Source of the DNA: Silene conica
Lineage: Eukaryota; Streptophyta; Magnoliopsida; Caryophyllales; Caryophyllaceae
Length of the DNA: 64,000 bases
NCBI GenBank assembly: GCA_029255685.2
Contig: CM055313.2
Span: 29,632,579 to 29,696,578 of the forward strand
Reading direction: 5' to 3'
Shown: piece by piece, positions 11,990-25,480 of the stretch
Numbering within the stretch: the stretch's first letter is position 1
Layout: every line of letters starts with the position of its first letter
Notes under the pieces: model-generated
The model's database searches: none
The model's input: the letters and a program-made list of their open reading frames with translations, nothing else
What the model was told of the DNA's origin: nothing
Program-made: the position numbers and the translations under genes

Positions 11990-12370
11990 AAATACAAGAC
12001 GGTTCCCAATATAACCCGTCTTTATTTGTTCAAAATAAACTAAAGAGAACGGTTAAAATACTTAACCGTGCTCTTTGGTTATGAATTAAAAGATAAGAGA
12101 ACGGTTGCCAATAGAACCGTGCTCTTTGCTTTTCATTAAAAATAAAAGAGCACGGTTGCCTAAGGAACCGTTCTCTTTTCTTTTCATTAAAACTAAAGGA
12201 ACCGTTCTCTTTTCTTTTCATTAAAACTAAAAGAGCACGGTTGCCTAAGGAACCGTTCTCTTTTCTTTTCATTAAAACTAAAAGAGCACGGTTGCCTAAG
12301 GAACCGTTCTCTTTGCTTCTAAAAGATGACGGTTTCTTTCTGAACCGTTCTCTTTTCTTTTCATAAAAAT
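11990..12370. repeat. CACTA left subterminal repeats
   Basis: Alternating AACCGTTCTCTTTTC and AAAGAGCACGGTTGCC, giving inverted AACCGT/ACGGTT pairs. In En/Spm such repeats bind the TNPA protein. The 115-codon minus frame across this region is only translated repeat. Confidence 0.9.
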
Positions 12371-13459
12371 TAAACAAACCTTGTTTCTGAAGTACAACTG
12401 CAAAACCTTCGAAATTCTGAAGTCTGCTGCAAAACCTCCTTCACTAAGCAACCGTCTTCTTTCAATCGTCCGTCATAGTTTCTTTCAATCGTCCGTCATA
12501 GTCCTTCACTAAGCAACCTTGTTTGAATTACCAATAATCGAAATTCTGAAGTCTTGCTATCAATCGTCCGTCATAGTTTCTTCTTCACCAAGCAACTGAA
12601 CCATAATCGTACGCCCTCTTTCTCCTTTACTCTTGTTTGAATTACCAATTTTCTCGATTTTATTTGGGTTATTATGTTTTATGAATGTTTGTGTGGTTTT
12701 GTTGTTGAATATATGATGTATAATTTGTGGTTTTTGTTTGTAACAAACACCAATTTTGATGTTGAATAAAAGAACGTATATGATGTTGAATAAAAGAACG
12801 TATAAAAGAACCTTGTTGTTGAATATATGATGTTGAACAAACGTAGCATACAGTACGTTTTGATGTTTGTAACCTCTGCATTCCTGCCCTCATTTGAGAC
12901 CGTTTGAAGGGGTGAACTGGTTTGATACAATACGTGCTCAATTCCTGGTCTCTTGGATTACTGAGTCGAGGATTGCACCAGACCCCCCCCCCCCCCCTAC
13001 TGCACTCACACTGCTTCCCCGTGTATCTGCATTCACGACCATTCTCTACTGTCACCCCTTCAATAAAGAAGTGGATTAAGGGGTGAACTGATGTAGTATG
13101 TCTTCTAGCCACTCGTGAGTTATATACCTCCACTAATTCACAGATACCTTAAAATGTCTTAGTATGTTCCACAGTTTTTTCTTAGTGGCTAATAGACTTA
13201 CACTGATTATTTTGTCGTTCGCTACAAGTATGCTAAGCACTATACTTTGAGCAAGGACTAAGGGTAGGGAACAAGGGGTTCGGTTGTTGCTAGTGCAGTA
13301 AACACAATAAGAGTGTAAGATGATGTTCCACAGAAACTGTTGTTGCTTCACATAATTACGAGTAGCGACCTGTCTTCAATCATTTTTTATGTGTTTTTGT
13401 GATGTCAAAATGTAGTGTTTATTTAATTGGTGGTTTGTTTTGTAATTATGTAGCCGAAT
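12371..13459. other. CACTA 5' leader region
   Basis: Contains a short tandem repeat of TTTCAATCGTCCGTCATAG (12455-12590), a run of 15 C (12983-12997) inside a C-rich stretch, and AT-rich DNA. I see no gene. It probably holds the promoter and 5' UTR of the transposase gene, but no element can be placed with confidence. Confidence 0.5.
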
Positions 13460-16400
13460 ATGGCTCGTACTTGGATGATTAATGGGAAAAAGGGCGAAGT
13501 AGAATATGATGCCGGGTTAGCTGAATTTTATGACTTCGTAATAAAGAACGTGAAAGACAAATCTAGTATGGCGTGCCCTTGTGATATGTGCCGGAATATT
13601 AGGTATATGAGCTTTGGAGATGTAAGAATACATTTAAATAAGACAAATTTTAATCCAAAATACACTTGTTGGATTTTCCATGGAGAATCACAAAATTTAG
13701 ATGGAATAGATGTCCAATTTGGGGAGATTGAGAGAGAAACATGCTTGAGTGACGATGAAGAGCCCGATGAGTCTAATTCACTAGAAGATCCGGGTTGTAA
13801 TATGAATATTGAGGCAGGAGATGGGTGTGACGATATGTTGGATAAATCATGGGGAGATATGTTTGGAGGTGATGAGCAAGAAGGTATTGTAGATGAAACT
13901 GATGAGGATCTTGATGAAATGATTTGGAGGATACCAGTGTTGTATTGGAGAAATTGAAAGATTCCGAAGTGCCTCTTTATAGTAGTTGTAAGCACACTAA
14001 ATTGGCAGCTCTTGTTAAGTTATATAATTTAAAAGCAACAAATGGGTGGAGTGACAAGAGTTTCACAGACCTCCTGAAATTATTAAAGGACATGCTCCCC
14101 GAAAATAATGTACTTCCCGATCGTACATATGAGGCAAAGAAGCTACTTAGGGGAATTGGTATGAAATATGAAAAAATCCACGCATGTCCCAATGATTGCA
14201 TATTATATCGCAAAGGATATGCTAATCTCACTAGTTGTCCAGTGTGTAAGGAATGGCGATATCAAAAGAAGGAGGGGATCCCAGCTAAAGTTTTGTGGTA
14301 CTTTCCAATAATTCCTAGGTTGATACGATTATTTGCGAATAAAGATGATGCCAAATTACTCACATGGCATAGTACATCAAAAGCAAATGATGGGAAGTTG
14401 AGACACCCGGCCGATGGGAAAGACTGGAAGTTTATTGATGCAAAATATCCCGAGTTTGGCAAAGAACCCAGAAATCTCCGCCTTGCACTCTCCACTGATG
14501 AGATGAATCCCTTTGGAAATTTGAGTAGTCAACATAGTACTTGGCCGGTGTTTTTAGCTATTTACAATTTGCCTCCATATCTTTGCATGAAACGAAAATA
14601 TTTGATGTTGTCTTTATTGATTTCTGGTCCTAAAGAACCTGGTAATGATATAGATGTCTACTTAGAGCCTCTTCTTGACGATTTGAGATTGTTGTGGGAT
14701 GAAGGGATACGAGTGTTTGATGCCTACCAGAATAGTTATTTCAATTTGAAAGCAATGTTACTATGTACTATTTCTGACTTTCCTGCGTATGGTAATCTAT
14801 CGGGACACACTGTGCACGGGAAAGAGGCTTGCCCCTTGTGTGGAGAAGATGTCGATTCTTGTTATTTGAAGTTTTCTCGTAAGCAAGCGTACTTGGGATA
14901 CCGTAGGTTCTTGGACCCTGATCATTCATATCGTAAGCTACAAAAACCATTCAATGGAAAACCTGAACATCGATCTCCTCCTAAGATATTAACCGGTCAT
15001 GAAGTATATGAAAGAGTGAAAAAAATTGAGATAACTTATGGGAAGAAGGGTTCTAAATTAGCGTCTCGGGGATATAAGAAGATGTCTCCTCTTTTTGAAA
15101 AACTTCCATATTGGCGTGACCTTTCTATAAGATATTGCTTAGATGTTATGCATATTGAGAAAAATGTGTGTGACAATATAATCAACACTCTTCTGAATGT
15201 TCCGAATAAGTCAAAAGACAACACATCAGCTAGGATGGACATGGTGGATATGAAAATCAGACCTGAGTTGGCACCAGAAAAGAAAGGAACACGATATTAT
15301 TTGCCTCCGGCTGCTCATACACTTTCAAGAAAGGAGAAAACAGAGTTTTGTGAGTGCTTAAGTAGTGTTAAAGTGCCGGAGGGATATTCTTCCAATATCA
15401 ACAGCCTAGTATCAATGACAGATCTTAAGCTTGTTGGTTTAAAGTCTCATGATTGTCATACTTTGATGCAACAACTACTACCAGTGGCTATACGTTCAAT
15501 TTTACCTAAAAAAGTTCGATTCGCCATAAGTAGGTTTTGCTTTTTCTTCAATGCCATATGCAATAAAGTGTTAGATCCCAAGGAGTTGGAGTCTTTGCAA
15601 AAACTAATTGTCACTTCTCTTTGTCAATTGGAAATGTACTTTCCTCCTTCATTTTTCACAATAATGGTGCATTTAACTGTACACTTGGTTAGAGAAATCA
15701 AATACCTTGGTCCAGTTTATCTAAGGTATCAATATCCTTTTGAGAGATTGATGAAAGTGTATAAGGATTATACATCTAATAGATATCGTCCTGAAGGGTC
15801 TATTGCTGAGCGTGCAATCACGGATGAAGCACTTTTTTATTGCTATGCACACTTGTCAGATTCTGAGCTACCTGGGATTCCTAAGAATAGGCACAGTGAG
15901 CGGATGATGGGCAAAGGTCTTAGGGGTCATGTTCGTCTAGATATGGCAACTGAGAAATGGCATATAGCACATACATATGTTCTTCATAACGAGGATGAGG
16001 TACAGCCGTACATTGAGGAACACAAGGCATTGTTGAAGGCGAAGCATCGAAATAAATCAGAGATGTGGATCGCAAGTGAGCACAATAAGACTTTTAGAGC
16101 TTGGTTCAAGGGTCGAGTTATAGAAGACTTGCAACAATATCCTGAGTATATTTCTTCTAGATTACAGAGGCTTTGTTTTGGGCCTAAGACTTTTGCATCG
16201 TCTTATACTGGTTATGCCGTTAATGGATCCACCTTTTACACTCGTGGGCAAGATGACATGAGCACGATGCAAAATAGTGGTGTTAGTGTAGAGGCAGAAG
16301 GCATGCATTTTGCTAGTTCGAAAGATAAGAAACCAGTTTTAAGTCAAATGCATTATTATGGATTCATTGAAGAGATTTGGGAGTTAGATTACACAGATTT

Positions 16401-16785
16401 TCTAATACCTATATTTGGATGCAAGTGGATTGAAACTACTAGTGGAGTTCGCAAGGATGAACTAGGATTCACCTTAGTAAATCTTAATAAATTTGGTCAT
16501 AAGGAGGATCATTTTATTATAGGGACACAAGCGAAACAAGTATTTTATGTCACCGATCCATCGGATAAAAAGTGGTCAGTTGTGCTATCTGTAAGAAGTA
16601 AGACCACAATGGATAGTTGCGATGACGATGTGGTATTTGAGGGCTTTGATCCTCGTGTACCACATTTAGATGATACGGATATATTCGAGCCTTCTAGTTT
16701 ATATGTTCGTGATGACCATGACGAAGGGATATGGACCAATACCGAGTCTTCTTCTAAAAAACGCCCTCGCGGTTTTGACGCATGA
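13460..16785 (+). pseudogene. CACTA TNP2/TNPD-type transposase, frameshifted
   Basis: Catalyses cut-and-paste of the CACTA element. From ATG 13460 the first frame (165 codons) carries a transposase-associated N-terminal domain (CPCDMCRN, later CWIFHGE), then a very acidic stretch, ending at a stop at 13955. The rest is in another frame, open from about 13924 to 16785 (953 codons). In that second frame the Transposase_21 core lies at about residues 75-435 (STDEMNPFGNLSS, ISDFPAYGNLSG, LDVMHIEKNVCDN), DUF4218 at about 535-655 and DUF4216 at about 805-890. STDEMNPFG has E where related proteins usually have G. The two frames overlap at 13924-13957, so a single base gain or loss explains the break; a short unrecognised intron is less likely. 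Otherwise length and domain order are complete. Confidence 0.9.
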
Positions 16786-16797
16786 TTAGGTACGATT

Positions 16798-16944
16798 TAT
16801 TATTTGTATTATTATTATTATTATTAATATTATATTATTAAATTATTATTATTATTATTAAATGCTTTTCCTTTTTTTTACTATGGGCAGCAACGACCTG
16901 ACTTCAGTCCAAGCAACGCTTCAGTCCAAGCAACGCTCCAGTCC

Positions 16945-16977
<33 letters not shown>

Positions 16978-16978
16978 C
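16798..16978. repeat. (ATT)n microsatellites with short spacer repeat
   Basis: Two ATT-rich tracts (16798-16862 and 16945-16978) around a spacer with two copies of TTCAGTCCAAGCAACGCT. Lies in the intergenic region of the CACTA element (16786-17229), where I see no gene. Confidence 0.85.
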
Positions 16979-17152
16979 ATATAGAATCATTTAGTTTTCT
17001 TGGTTGTTTATTTTTGCTTAGTGGCAGTATGAGACTTCTTGTAATTTGCTCCACTATTGATGTTTTAATATAATTTCTCACATTTTACCGCTTTTCATCA
17101 GAAGCATTCCTCATCTACATTTCTTATATGCTTTCCTATCTTGCATGTTCCA

Positions 17153-17209
17153 GTGACTTGCTTTCCCTGTTGTGACTTGCTTTCCCTGTTCTGACTTGCT
17201 ATCCCTGTT
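17153..17209. repeat. Triple 19-bp repeat
   Basis: Three copies of TGACTTGCTTTCCCTGTT-like sequence just upstream of the TNPA-like gene. Possibly part of its promoter, but this is unproven. Confidence 0.7.
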
Positions 17210-17229
17210 TTTTTTTGTACAGTTGAACA

Positions 17230-20200
17230 ATGGGCCCGCAAAAACGTAAAAGAAGTCGAAAGAACAACTCTGTTGAGGACGCAAGCGGAAAGAAGGGGAT
17301 ATCTTCTCACAGGGGCCGAACTGTTTTAGATATGGCTGCAAGAGCTATTAAAGAGAAACAACCCATACAACTTGAGTGGGACGAATAAGATAAATTGCCG
17401 ACAGGAAAATATGCATCTAAGTTTAGTTCATGGATAGGCGTGACTGTTCGGGGGAATGTTAGTCCCGCACTGGAGAGTTGGGAGGATGTGGATCAACCGA
17501 CGTTGAACCTTATGCTGAGTGAATTGACGGTATGTTATTTTAACCATGTTCTAAGTTTTTTTTGATTCATGTTCTAAGTTTTATGAATGTGGGTTGTACA
17601 AATATGAGGCCTATATAATGATCCTTATCCCCACTGCATTCAGGAGACTACTTTTGAATGAAAACAAAACTCGAGACTTTTCTCAACCATTTCAAACTTT
17701 TGTAGTTTGATTCCATTGATCTGTGTTAATCTGTGGTTAATTTGATCAAGTTCTGTTTGGCACTAATCAACAGATTAGTCCTGTGCATGACTGAGGATTA
17801 CCCTAGCTAGCTAATTGTGTTGCTTAGATTTAAACTTAGGATCATAATCAGGCTGCTTGGGAGGAGGTGGGAAGGTTGGTTGCTGCATTGAGTTCACTGA
17901 TCAACCAGGGCATAGCCTTCATATTTAATGTAACGAGCGCTTTCGTAAATTAGCGAACTCTACTCTATTCTGAGCTTCTTCAATCACTAGTAGCAAAGCC
18001 CGCCCAAAAGAGCTTATGAGACAAAAGAAAAGTCATAGCTAACTGTTGATAAACATAGTATGGCACTGCTGCGGTCACCCTCTTCTAACATAGTATGCCA
18101 CTCCTTTTTTGTTAGAAAAGTCATAGTAGGAGGCCAAATGTTCCTTGTTTGTGATTTCTTTAAGTTATCATTTAAACTTAGCTAACTGTTGTGCACTTTC
18201 TATGCTTATTTTTACTACTTCTATTCCTGCACACTTGCATCTGTACAATGAGTCTGCCCAGTCGTATTACTGCTGCCCAGACCCCCCATTTCTGCGTATG
18301 CTTACCTGCGTTTTACCACTGTTGTGTCTGCACTACTGTACCTCCTGAAAACCCCACTGAACCTACTGCATTCTGCTGTTATTGCTCTACATTACTACTA
18401 CACTAGCTCATTTAGCTACTCCCTGCACTCGCCCGACCATGTTGTCATGTCTCTGGTCTGCCCAGACCAGGCCAGTCACAGAAACGTGGGTACTGTCGCT
18501 ACTGCACACCCCAAACCCACCATTTCTGCACTGCACTTCCCCCCCATCCCTGCTATATATTACTGCGGCCACTGACTACTGGTTTGGCCGCTGTCGCAGC
18601 TGCTGTATGGTACATAGATAACCGATATGTCATTAAGTTTCTACAACAATGCAGGCAAGATAATAAGATGACTTAGAGGAGTACTAATAAGGATAATGGA
18701 AATGCAAACCGTATATTGTATCGTATTTGTATATTAGTTTATATGGTATATTTTTGTTCACCCCTATATACAACAACTTTGGTAACTATAGTTATTGATT
18801 GTTATATGTGCAAGTTGTTGAGAATTCATATTTAGCATTGTAATGATACTATGATAATATGATTTCCCTATTACGATTAAAAGTTTGTTCATATTATATT
18901 TCAGGGTGCTTTCCATGTCATTGAAGAACGTCACGATTGGTGTCTCCAAAAGATGGCTGAATTATGGAGAAAATGGAAATGCACTTTGGTTCGTGAGTGG
19001 ATGTATGATGAGACGGGAGCTATCCAGAAGACACCACCACCCTTGTATAAGCAGATTACACAAGATGATTGGAACAAGTTTCTGGCATCTCACACTAGTG
19101 AAAAATTCAAGGTAATATTTCTATTTTTGTAGACACGCAAATTATTTCATTGTAATATATATATATGTATATAGTATCTCGTACTATTTTTCACTCTATA
19201 TGATTTATGTTATTAGGCGATCAGTGATAAGAACAAGGAGAATGCCTCTAAAAAAAAGGGGAAATACTTTGGCTCACGAGCAGGATATCGAGGGATTCAA
19301 GTTAAAGTCGTAAGTTCTATGTATTGGTTTCATTTTTTAGCTAACTTCCAGGTCAAAAGTTGGCATGAATTTTCATGAACTCTCTTCTTTTTTGATAGAA
19401 AGAAGATTTAGCTGCCAAGGGAAAACAAGTGGAAAAAGTTGATCGATATTTAACTTGGCTAAGGGCTCACAAGTCAGCGAAAGGGGACATGACTGATTAT
19501 GATAAGGAAGTTGCTTTGAAAATTGTAAGTTGAACATTTTTGTAATGTAACTCGGTTTAGTTCAGTTGTTTAATTTATTGGTGCTATTTATTCATTTTTT
19601 TTGGCTGCTAAAAACTTAATTAATATTGCTGATTTGCAGGAATCCCTTGAAAAGGATGTTGAGGCTGGATTATTTGTGCCCGAAGGACGGGAAGACATAC
19701 TCACTAAGGCGATAGGCAAGCCTGAGCATCCGGGCCGTGTGCGAGGAATTCCTAACGGTATTTCCATAACAGAGTATTTTGGGAAGGGACCAAAAAAACC
19801 GACAAGAGAAGAGTTGTGCGAGAAGATCAATTACATGCAACACCAAATTGATGACTTGGAAAAGCTGAAATCAGTGATGATGCAGTTTTGGCTAACTGGT
19901 GAGAAGCCAAGTACTAAAGTATTAGACGATTTAATGCACGGAGGAGCATCTATGAGTACCGAGGGATCGACAAATTCTGCATCACTACACGTGAGTGAAG
20001 AGCCACGCCCAGAGGAGACACCCCGAGAGGAGACACCCCGAGAGGAGGATTATCAAACACCCAAGACCAATGTTCTGAAGATTCCTACCATATCACCACG
20101 GCAGGTTGTAAAAGGTTTTCATTAAGAAGGATCTGTAAGCTTTGCATTTAAAACACTATCTAGTTCAAAGTCGATGAAAAAAGTTTTAAAACACTAATCT

Positions 20201-22338
20201 ATCTATGCAGGGGTCTCACATGCAATCACTCTCACTAAAAGGAGTGCAATCACTACAAGTGACTGAGGATCCACCCGTGACCAATGTTTTGAAGACTCCT
20301 GGCCCAGTAACACAACAGGTATATATGTAAGCTTTTCATTAAAGACGCTACTTTATAGTAAATGAAAAAAGTTTGAAATTCTACTATAACTTAAATTTTC
20401 AGGCTTGGAAAGATTGTGAGCTATCACTGCCAAACAAATCATCGAAGATAGGGGCTTCAGGAATGGTATACCTATCAAGTAAGGACGAATTTGTTTCCAT
20501 TCATGGCATTGCCCTTCGTGATGGTTTTAGCAAAGTGTCAATCAAGGAAATCTATTCTGGGTCGGAAAATGTTGATTTACCAATGCCTGTTGGTGATATG
20601 ATAACATTGACTCATGCTAAGGGTTCATTTATTCAGTGGCCGCAAAGTCATATACATAGTCCTGTTGAGAAGGTAACTAAGATTTCTAGCTAGTATATAT
20701 AATGATATAAGATACACTGAGAGTTATACCATTTATCAACTTATTTATGCCAACTTTTAGATAACCATGAAAAAGAATGATCAAGGAAAAAATAAAGCAG
20801 CAGCAGCAAAGAAGTCCAAGCCTCAGAAGTGTTCGCCCTCGATTTCGCCATCTTTCCTTGGAATTGAAGTTAGTCCCAATTTTAAGCAAAAGCAGAGGAC
20901 CATGGATTTGAAGTTATTAGCAACTGAGGCTCGGGTTTTAAAGGCAAGTGGGACAATGATCAGTGTTCCCATTGACGAACATGTGTTACACAATGAACAA
21001 ACTTGCTACATTAGTTATGAGGAGGTTGTTCATTTGTTAGATGAAAAAATGATTGGTGCCTCTCACATCACACTCTTTATGAGGTTCGGTCTCTTTGTTT
21101 AAGCTTCCCCTTTGCAATCCCATTAGTATATATCTGATAATATGCAAACTAGTACTAGATAGTTACTATGGATTCTTATTGTTGTAGGTATTTGAGTGAT
21201 CTTGCCGATACCATGCAAATTAGTAGTCACTATGGATTCTTGTGCCCAGAGACATTGTCCTCAGAATCTGTTGCTCCGGATGAAAATTATCGATCCGATT
21301 ATGTTGCTAGGGCAATGACATGTACCGATTGTGGAAAAGGTCGGAAACTTATATTTGCTCCATATGCCCAGGGGTACGTAATTATAAATTTCTTTTCATA
21401 GTATTATTATTGATGACTTGATTAATTATTTTATTATTTTTTGTCAATATTTAAGTTGATATCTTCGTTGTATTTTTCTATAACTTGTGTAAGCATTGGA
21501 TGTTGGGCGTGATCAATCCGGCTCAAAGTACAATGTATTGGTGTGATCCTGCCGGACATACAGAGCCTCGTCAATTTTTCATGGATACAATTACCAAGTA
21601 TGTCTAACTTATTTCTGATCTTTTTTATTTTGCCTTCATATATTATACCTCCCGTTGTTACTCCCCTGCATTTGCCTTAAAATGTTTCTGTAGGCTAGGA
21701 ACAAAAGTTAAGCCACCCAAAAGCCATCAATCATAGACCTTAGCTTGTTTTTCTATTATACTTTAAATTAACGCTTCATTATCAACTAAAACTGAATAAA
21801 TATATAAACCTGGCTATCTATATATACAGGGCCTTTGAGAAAAGGAACTCTATCGATCCACTTGCAAAATATGAGGCCAATGGCGTTGTTTGGAAAAAGA
21901 TTAAGGTACTTCTTGTATATATAGTATATATCTATATATATATATATATATTAACATAAATATTGTTTCTCTTATTAAGTATAGTACATGTGCGTGAAGT
22001 ATTTATTTATAATATGAGCTACCCTTTCAGGCCCCTTTGCAGCCTTGTGGTTCCGTTTTATGTGGATATTATATTTGTCGATACATGTTGGACGTCATCA
22101 AATGAAGATATGTTACTATTACTCCAAATGTACGTATGTTTTTGGTTTTTTAGTTCATTTTACTTATATATATAGGAGTCTTGGATAGAATGTTTCTAAC
22201 CAATTTTTGAAAATTTGTTTGTAGTTCATGCTTAGAGCCCCATTGACATATCCGCTTGAGCTGATTGACGAGGTGAGGGATATATGGGCTAACTTTGCGC
22301 TCCAGTTTAAGTCAGCCATGAACGATGATGAAGTTTAG
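17230..22338 (+). pseudogene. TNPA-like protein (Transposase_24 type) with C-terminal Ulp1 protease domain
   Basis: Multi-exon gene. Likely exons: 17230-17529, 18905-19111, 19217-19309, 19399-19524, 19640-20104, 20211-20318, 20403-20672, 20761-21083, 21188-21373, 21494-21597, 21830-21905, 22031 to about 22095, and 22225-22338 (stop). The N-terminal half has a basic start (PQKRKRSRKN), SWIGVTVRG, SRAGYRGI and GKPEHPGRVRG, as in plant Ptta/En/Spm proteins, then a coiled-coil (REELCEKINYMQHQ). The C-terminal half is a C48/Ulp1-like domain: His in HWMLGVINP, Asp in YWCDPAGH, and Gln and Cys in PLQPCGSVLCGYY, so the catalytic set looks intact. Exon 1 has an in-frame TAA at 17386-17388, and the donor after the CGYY exon is unclear, so this copy is likely damaged. 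Intron 1 (17530-18904) is long and partly C-rich (18230-18600). Confidence 0.8.
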
Positions 22339-22399
22339 CTTAAGTACATACGTATTGTATGATGAAGTTTAGCTTAAGTACATAAGTATGTTGTATATA

Positions 22400-22505
22400 T
22401 GAATGATGTAGCTTAGTTGTTGGAGCAATGTTATATGAATGATGTAGCTTAGTTGTTGGAGCAATGTTATATGAATGATGTAGTTGTTGGAGCAATGTTA
22501 TTGTA
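22400..22505. repeat. Short tandem repeat in CACTA 3' region
   Basis: About three copies of GATGTAGCTTAGTTGTTGG-type sequence after the TNPA-Ulp1 stop. The region 22339-22560 has no other feature. Confidence 0.75.
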
Positions 22506-22569
22506 CGTTTATTTGCAGGAAAAATTATAGGTCGGATGAATTATAAATTAAATTATTAAAAAAAAAAAT

Positions 22570-23045
22570 AGCAGGTGCAAAGAGAACGGTTATGTTCTCA
22601 AGCGTGCTCTATTATTCAAACATATGGCGCGAAGTTTGAACAAAAGAGAACGGTTCATCAGGCAACCGTGCTGGAAAGTGTGGTCAAAGAGAATGTTGAA
22701 CAGGTGCAAAGAGAACGGTTCAAAACAGAACCGTTCTGGTAAGTGACCTAAGAGAACGGTTAAAAAGGGTAAAGAGAACGGTTGGGCAGGGCAAAGAGAA
22801 CGGTTCAAAATAGAACCGTTCTGGTAAGTGACCTAAGAGAACGGTTAAAAAGGGTAAAGAGAACGGTTAAACAGGGCAAAGAGAACGGTTGAGCATGACA
22901 TAAGAGAACGGGTCTGAAATGAACCGTTCTGGTAAGTGCACAACTAAGAGCACGGTTGAACCGTTCTCTTAGGTAAAGAGCACGGCCAGGGGGAGCACGG
23001 TTCCGCCACTCATAGGAGAACGGTTTTTAACCGTCTTCGTATCTG
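22570..23045. repeat. CACTA right subterminal repeats
   Basis: More than ten copies of AAAGAGAACGGTT, several paired with an inverted AACCGTTCT. Mirrors the left subterminal block. Confidence 0.92.
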
Positions 23046-23063
23046 TATTTTGTAGTAGTGACT

Positions 23064-24265
23064 TTGTCTTCATCTTTGATTATGTGCAGTCAAGTAATGA
23101 ATTTCATCTTTTGGTACTATTTTTTGTTAATTTCTTCAGTTTCGCATTTCATGTTCTTCGTTGCTTGAATTTGTTGTGGTTTTTGTGTGTATTCTTCAAT
23201 TTATTCAGTCGTTTTCATTATCTAGTTCAATTAGTCGGTTTTTGTTGTTGAATTACATTTTATATTGTTTTCACATAATTCTAGGGTTTCGTAATTGTAT
23301 TTTCCATTTTCGTACCTGATTTTTGATTTTTTATGTTGTTTTTCTTGTTTGTTATTGTAATATATTGATGTAGTTATTGTAATATAGGTTTAGTTATTAT
23401 ATATGATTTTGTTATTATCTGGTTAGTATTTATATTGTTTTATAGTCAGCTTTAATCATTTTACAATGCAGTTATTGTATTATACATCTTAATTATTGTA
23501 TTACTTTAACACAATTATTGTATTATGAAAACTCAATTATTGTATCTGGTAGTGACTTCATGGCTACAATGCAGTTATTATAACATTACATCTCGATTAT
23601 TGTATTACCTTCACACAATTATTGTATTATGAAAACTCAGTTATTCTATCTGGTAATGACTCCATGGCTGTCGTGTACATTAGTTGTCATAAATTTGTCA
23701 CAAAAAATAAGAATTTGTATAAATTCTGAATTTTAATCTTCATCCAAATTCATTCAAGTAGCAGGCAACAAACTCAATCTTCATCATACTCGTTCAAATT
23801 CATCATCAATTAGGAGATTTCATCATCTCTTTCGCTTCATCATCGTATTTTTTTCAATTTCATAATATGTATAGTATAACCTCAGTTATTGTATTGTATA
23901 AACCCAATTATTATATTTGTATAACCCTAGTTATTATATTGTTTAAACTCATTTATTGCTTTGTTAAAACTCAGTTATTGTATTTGTATAACGCAATTAT
24001 TGTATTGTTTATACCCAACTGTTGTATTGTATAAACCCAATTATTCTATTGTATAAACCCAAGTTATTCTATTGTTTATATCTAGTTATTCTATTTTATA
24101 AACCCATTTATTTATTGTATAACCCAGTTATTGTATTGTTTATACCCTGTTATTGTATTGTATAAAATCTGTTATTTATTGTATAATCTCAGTTATTGTA
24201 TTGTTTACTCCTAGAGTCATAGTTGTTGTATTGTTTATTTCTCTAAAATATCTAATTATTTTATA
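23064..24265. repeat. TTATTGTA-motif array in MULE F, forward
   Basis: AT-rich DNA in which CAGTTATTGTATT, ATAAACCCAATTATTG and variants recur every 20-40 bp, densest from 23390. It resembles the intron sequences of MULE G. No coding region is seen. Confidence 0.8.
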
Positions 24266-24359
24266 ATGTTATTATGGTTATTTCAATACTTATATGGGAT
24301 TATTGTATTTTTGTTGCATAGTTATTTTAAACTTACGCTTTTTTTGTTTTTGTTTCTTT

Positions 24360-24555
24360 TAGTGAGCGTTCGCTTTCTACTGGTTCAACCCTCATCGATA
24401 AACAAGTTATCGTTTTCGGCGGGAAGAAATATCGACGGAAGAATGGTGAAAACACCGACAACACATGGTTCTCGTCGGGAAGAAATACATTTAGATGTAG
24501 CATTGGAGATATATATATATGTACCGTTACAGATTGTTACTGTTGTTATTAGATG
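24360..24555 (+). pseudogene. Possible coding remnant in MULE F
   Basis: A short stretch of higher complexity between the two motif arrays. Frames of about 50 codons are open (one gives GKKYRRKNGENTDNTWFSSG). It sits where MULE G has its first Ulp1 exon, but I cannot show homology. It could be a relic or chance. Confidence 0.25.
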
Positions 24556-24835
24556 CATTGTTTAAAATGCATATAAGTAATGATAAAGATGCATAGATTG
24601 TTGGAGATGCTTAAGTGTATCAATATGATGAAGTCAAAATAGTTATATAATGAAAGTAGGTTGTTTTTTTTAACCTTGTTATATATTATTATTCCGTTTT
24701 TTAGACTTTGCCACTGCATTAACCAAACTCATTTATTAATTCAATGAAAATGACTAGTTATTCAATTAAATAAGATGAAAACAAGCACAAGGTAGAAATT
24801 TGAATATATTTGAGTTCCATTTCAATACAATAACA

Positions 24836-25480
24836 CGATTTACTCATTACAATAACTAAATTATTACATTACAATAACTACAAATATCAGAGTTTTACAT
24901 TACAATAATTGAGTTTCTACATTACAATAATTAAGTTTTGAGTTTCTACATTACAATAACTGAGTTTCTACATTAAAATAACTGAGTTACTCAATTAAAC
25001 AAGCTGAAACCTAACAAACAATGACCAAGTATATACATCAATTTCTCCATTGAACGTCAATTTTTCACGTCTATCTTAATTCAACCTGCAAATCACCAAA
25101 AAGCAAAATATAAGTTAACAGAAGTAAATAAAGGATATAATAATTGAGTTTTAATAATAGAATAACACGGTTAAAGTAATACAATAATCGAGATATAATG
25201 TTACAACAACTGCATTTTTTAAGAACTTCATATAGAATAATTCGTTCAATATATTACAATAATTGGACTACAAAATAATTATAACTAACTTTAAACAACT
25301 AATTAACGTGTGCATAACTGAATCACATATAGAATAACAAGCTTTATTTATTAAAATAACCGACCTTCTACATTACAATAACTAAAAATTCCCGAGTTCC
25401 TACGTTACAATAACTGAATTTTTGCATTTTAATAGCTATTAAATAACCACGTTTCTTGATTACAATAACTAAGTTTCTAC
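24836..25480. repeat. TTATTGTA-motif array in MULE F, inverted
   Basis: The same motif on the opposite strand (TACAATAACTGAGTTTCTAC and variants). From 25500 to 26218 is AT-rich DNA leading to the right terminus, with no gene seen. Confidence 0.8.

Larger units (their letters stand above)
11889..23060 (+). mobile_element. CACTA (En/Spm) transposon, complete
   Basis: 11,172 bp starting CACTACTACAAATATAGG and ending TATTTTGTAGTAGTG, with the 3-bp target duplication ACT on both sides (11886-11888 and 23061-23063). Both ends carry dense subterminal repeats based on AGAGAACGGTT. Two genes lie on +: a TNP2-type transposase (13460-16785) and a TNPA-like gene with a Ulp1 protease domain (17230-22338). 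The ends look intact, but the reading frames carry a frameshift and a premature stop, so this copy is probably not self-mobilising as read. Confidence 0.96.

Noticed and set aside
12030..12377. 115-codon minus-strand ORF in the CACTA left end
   Set aside because: Made of subterminal repeats; no homology expected.
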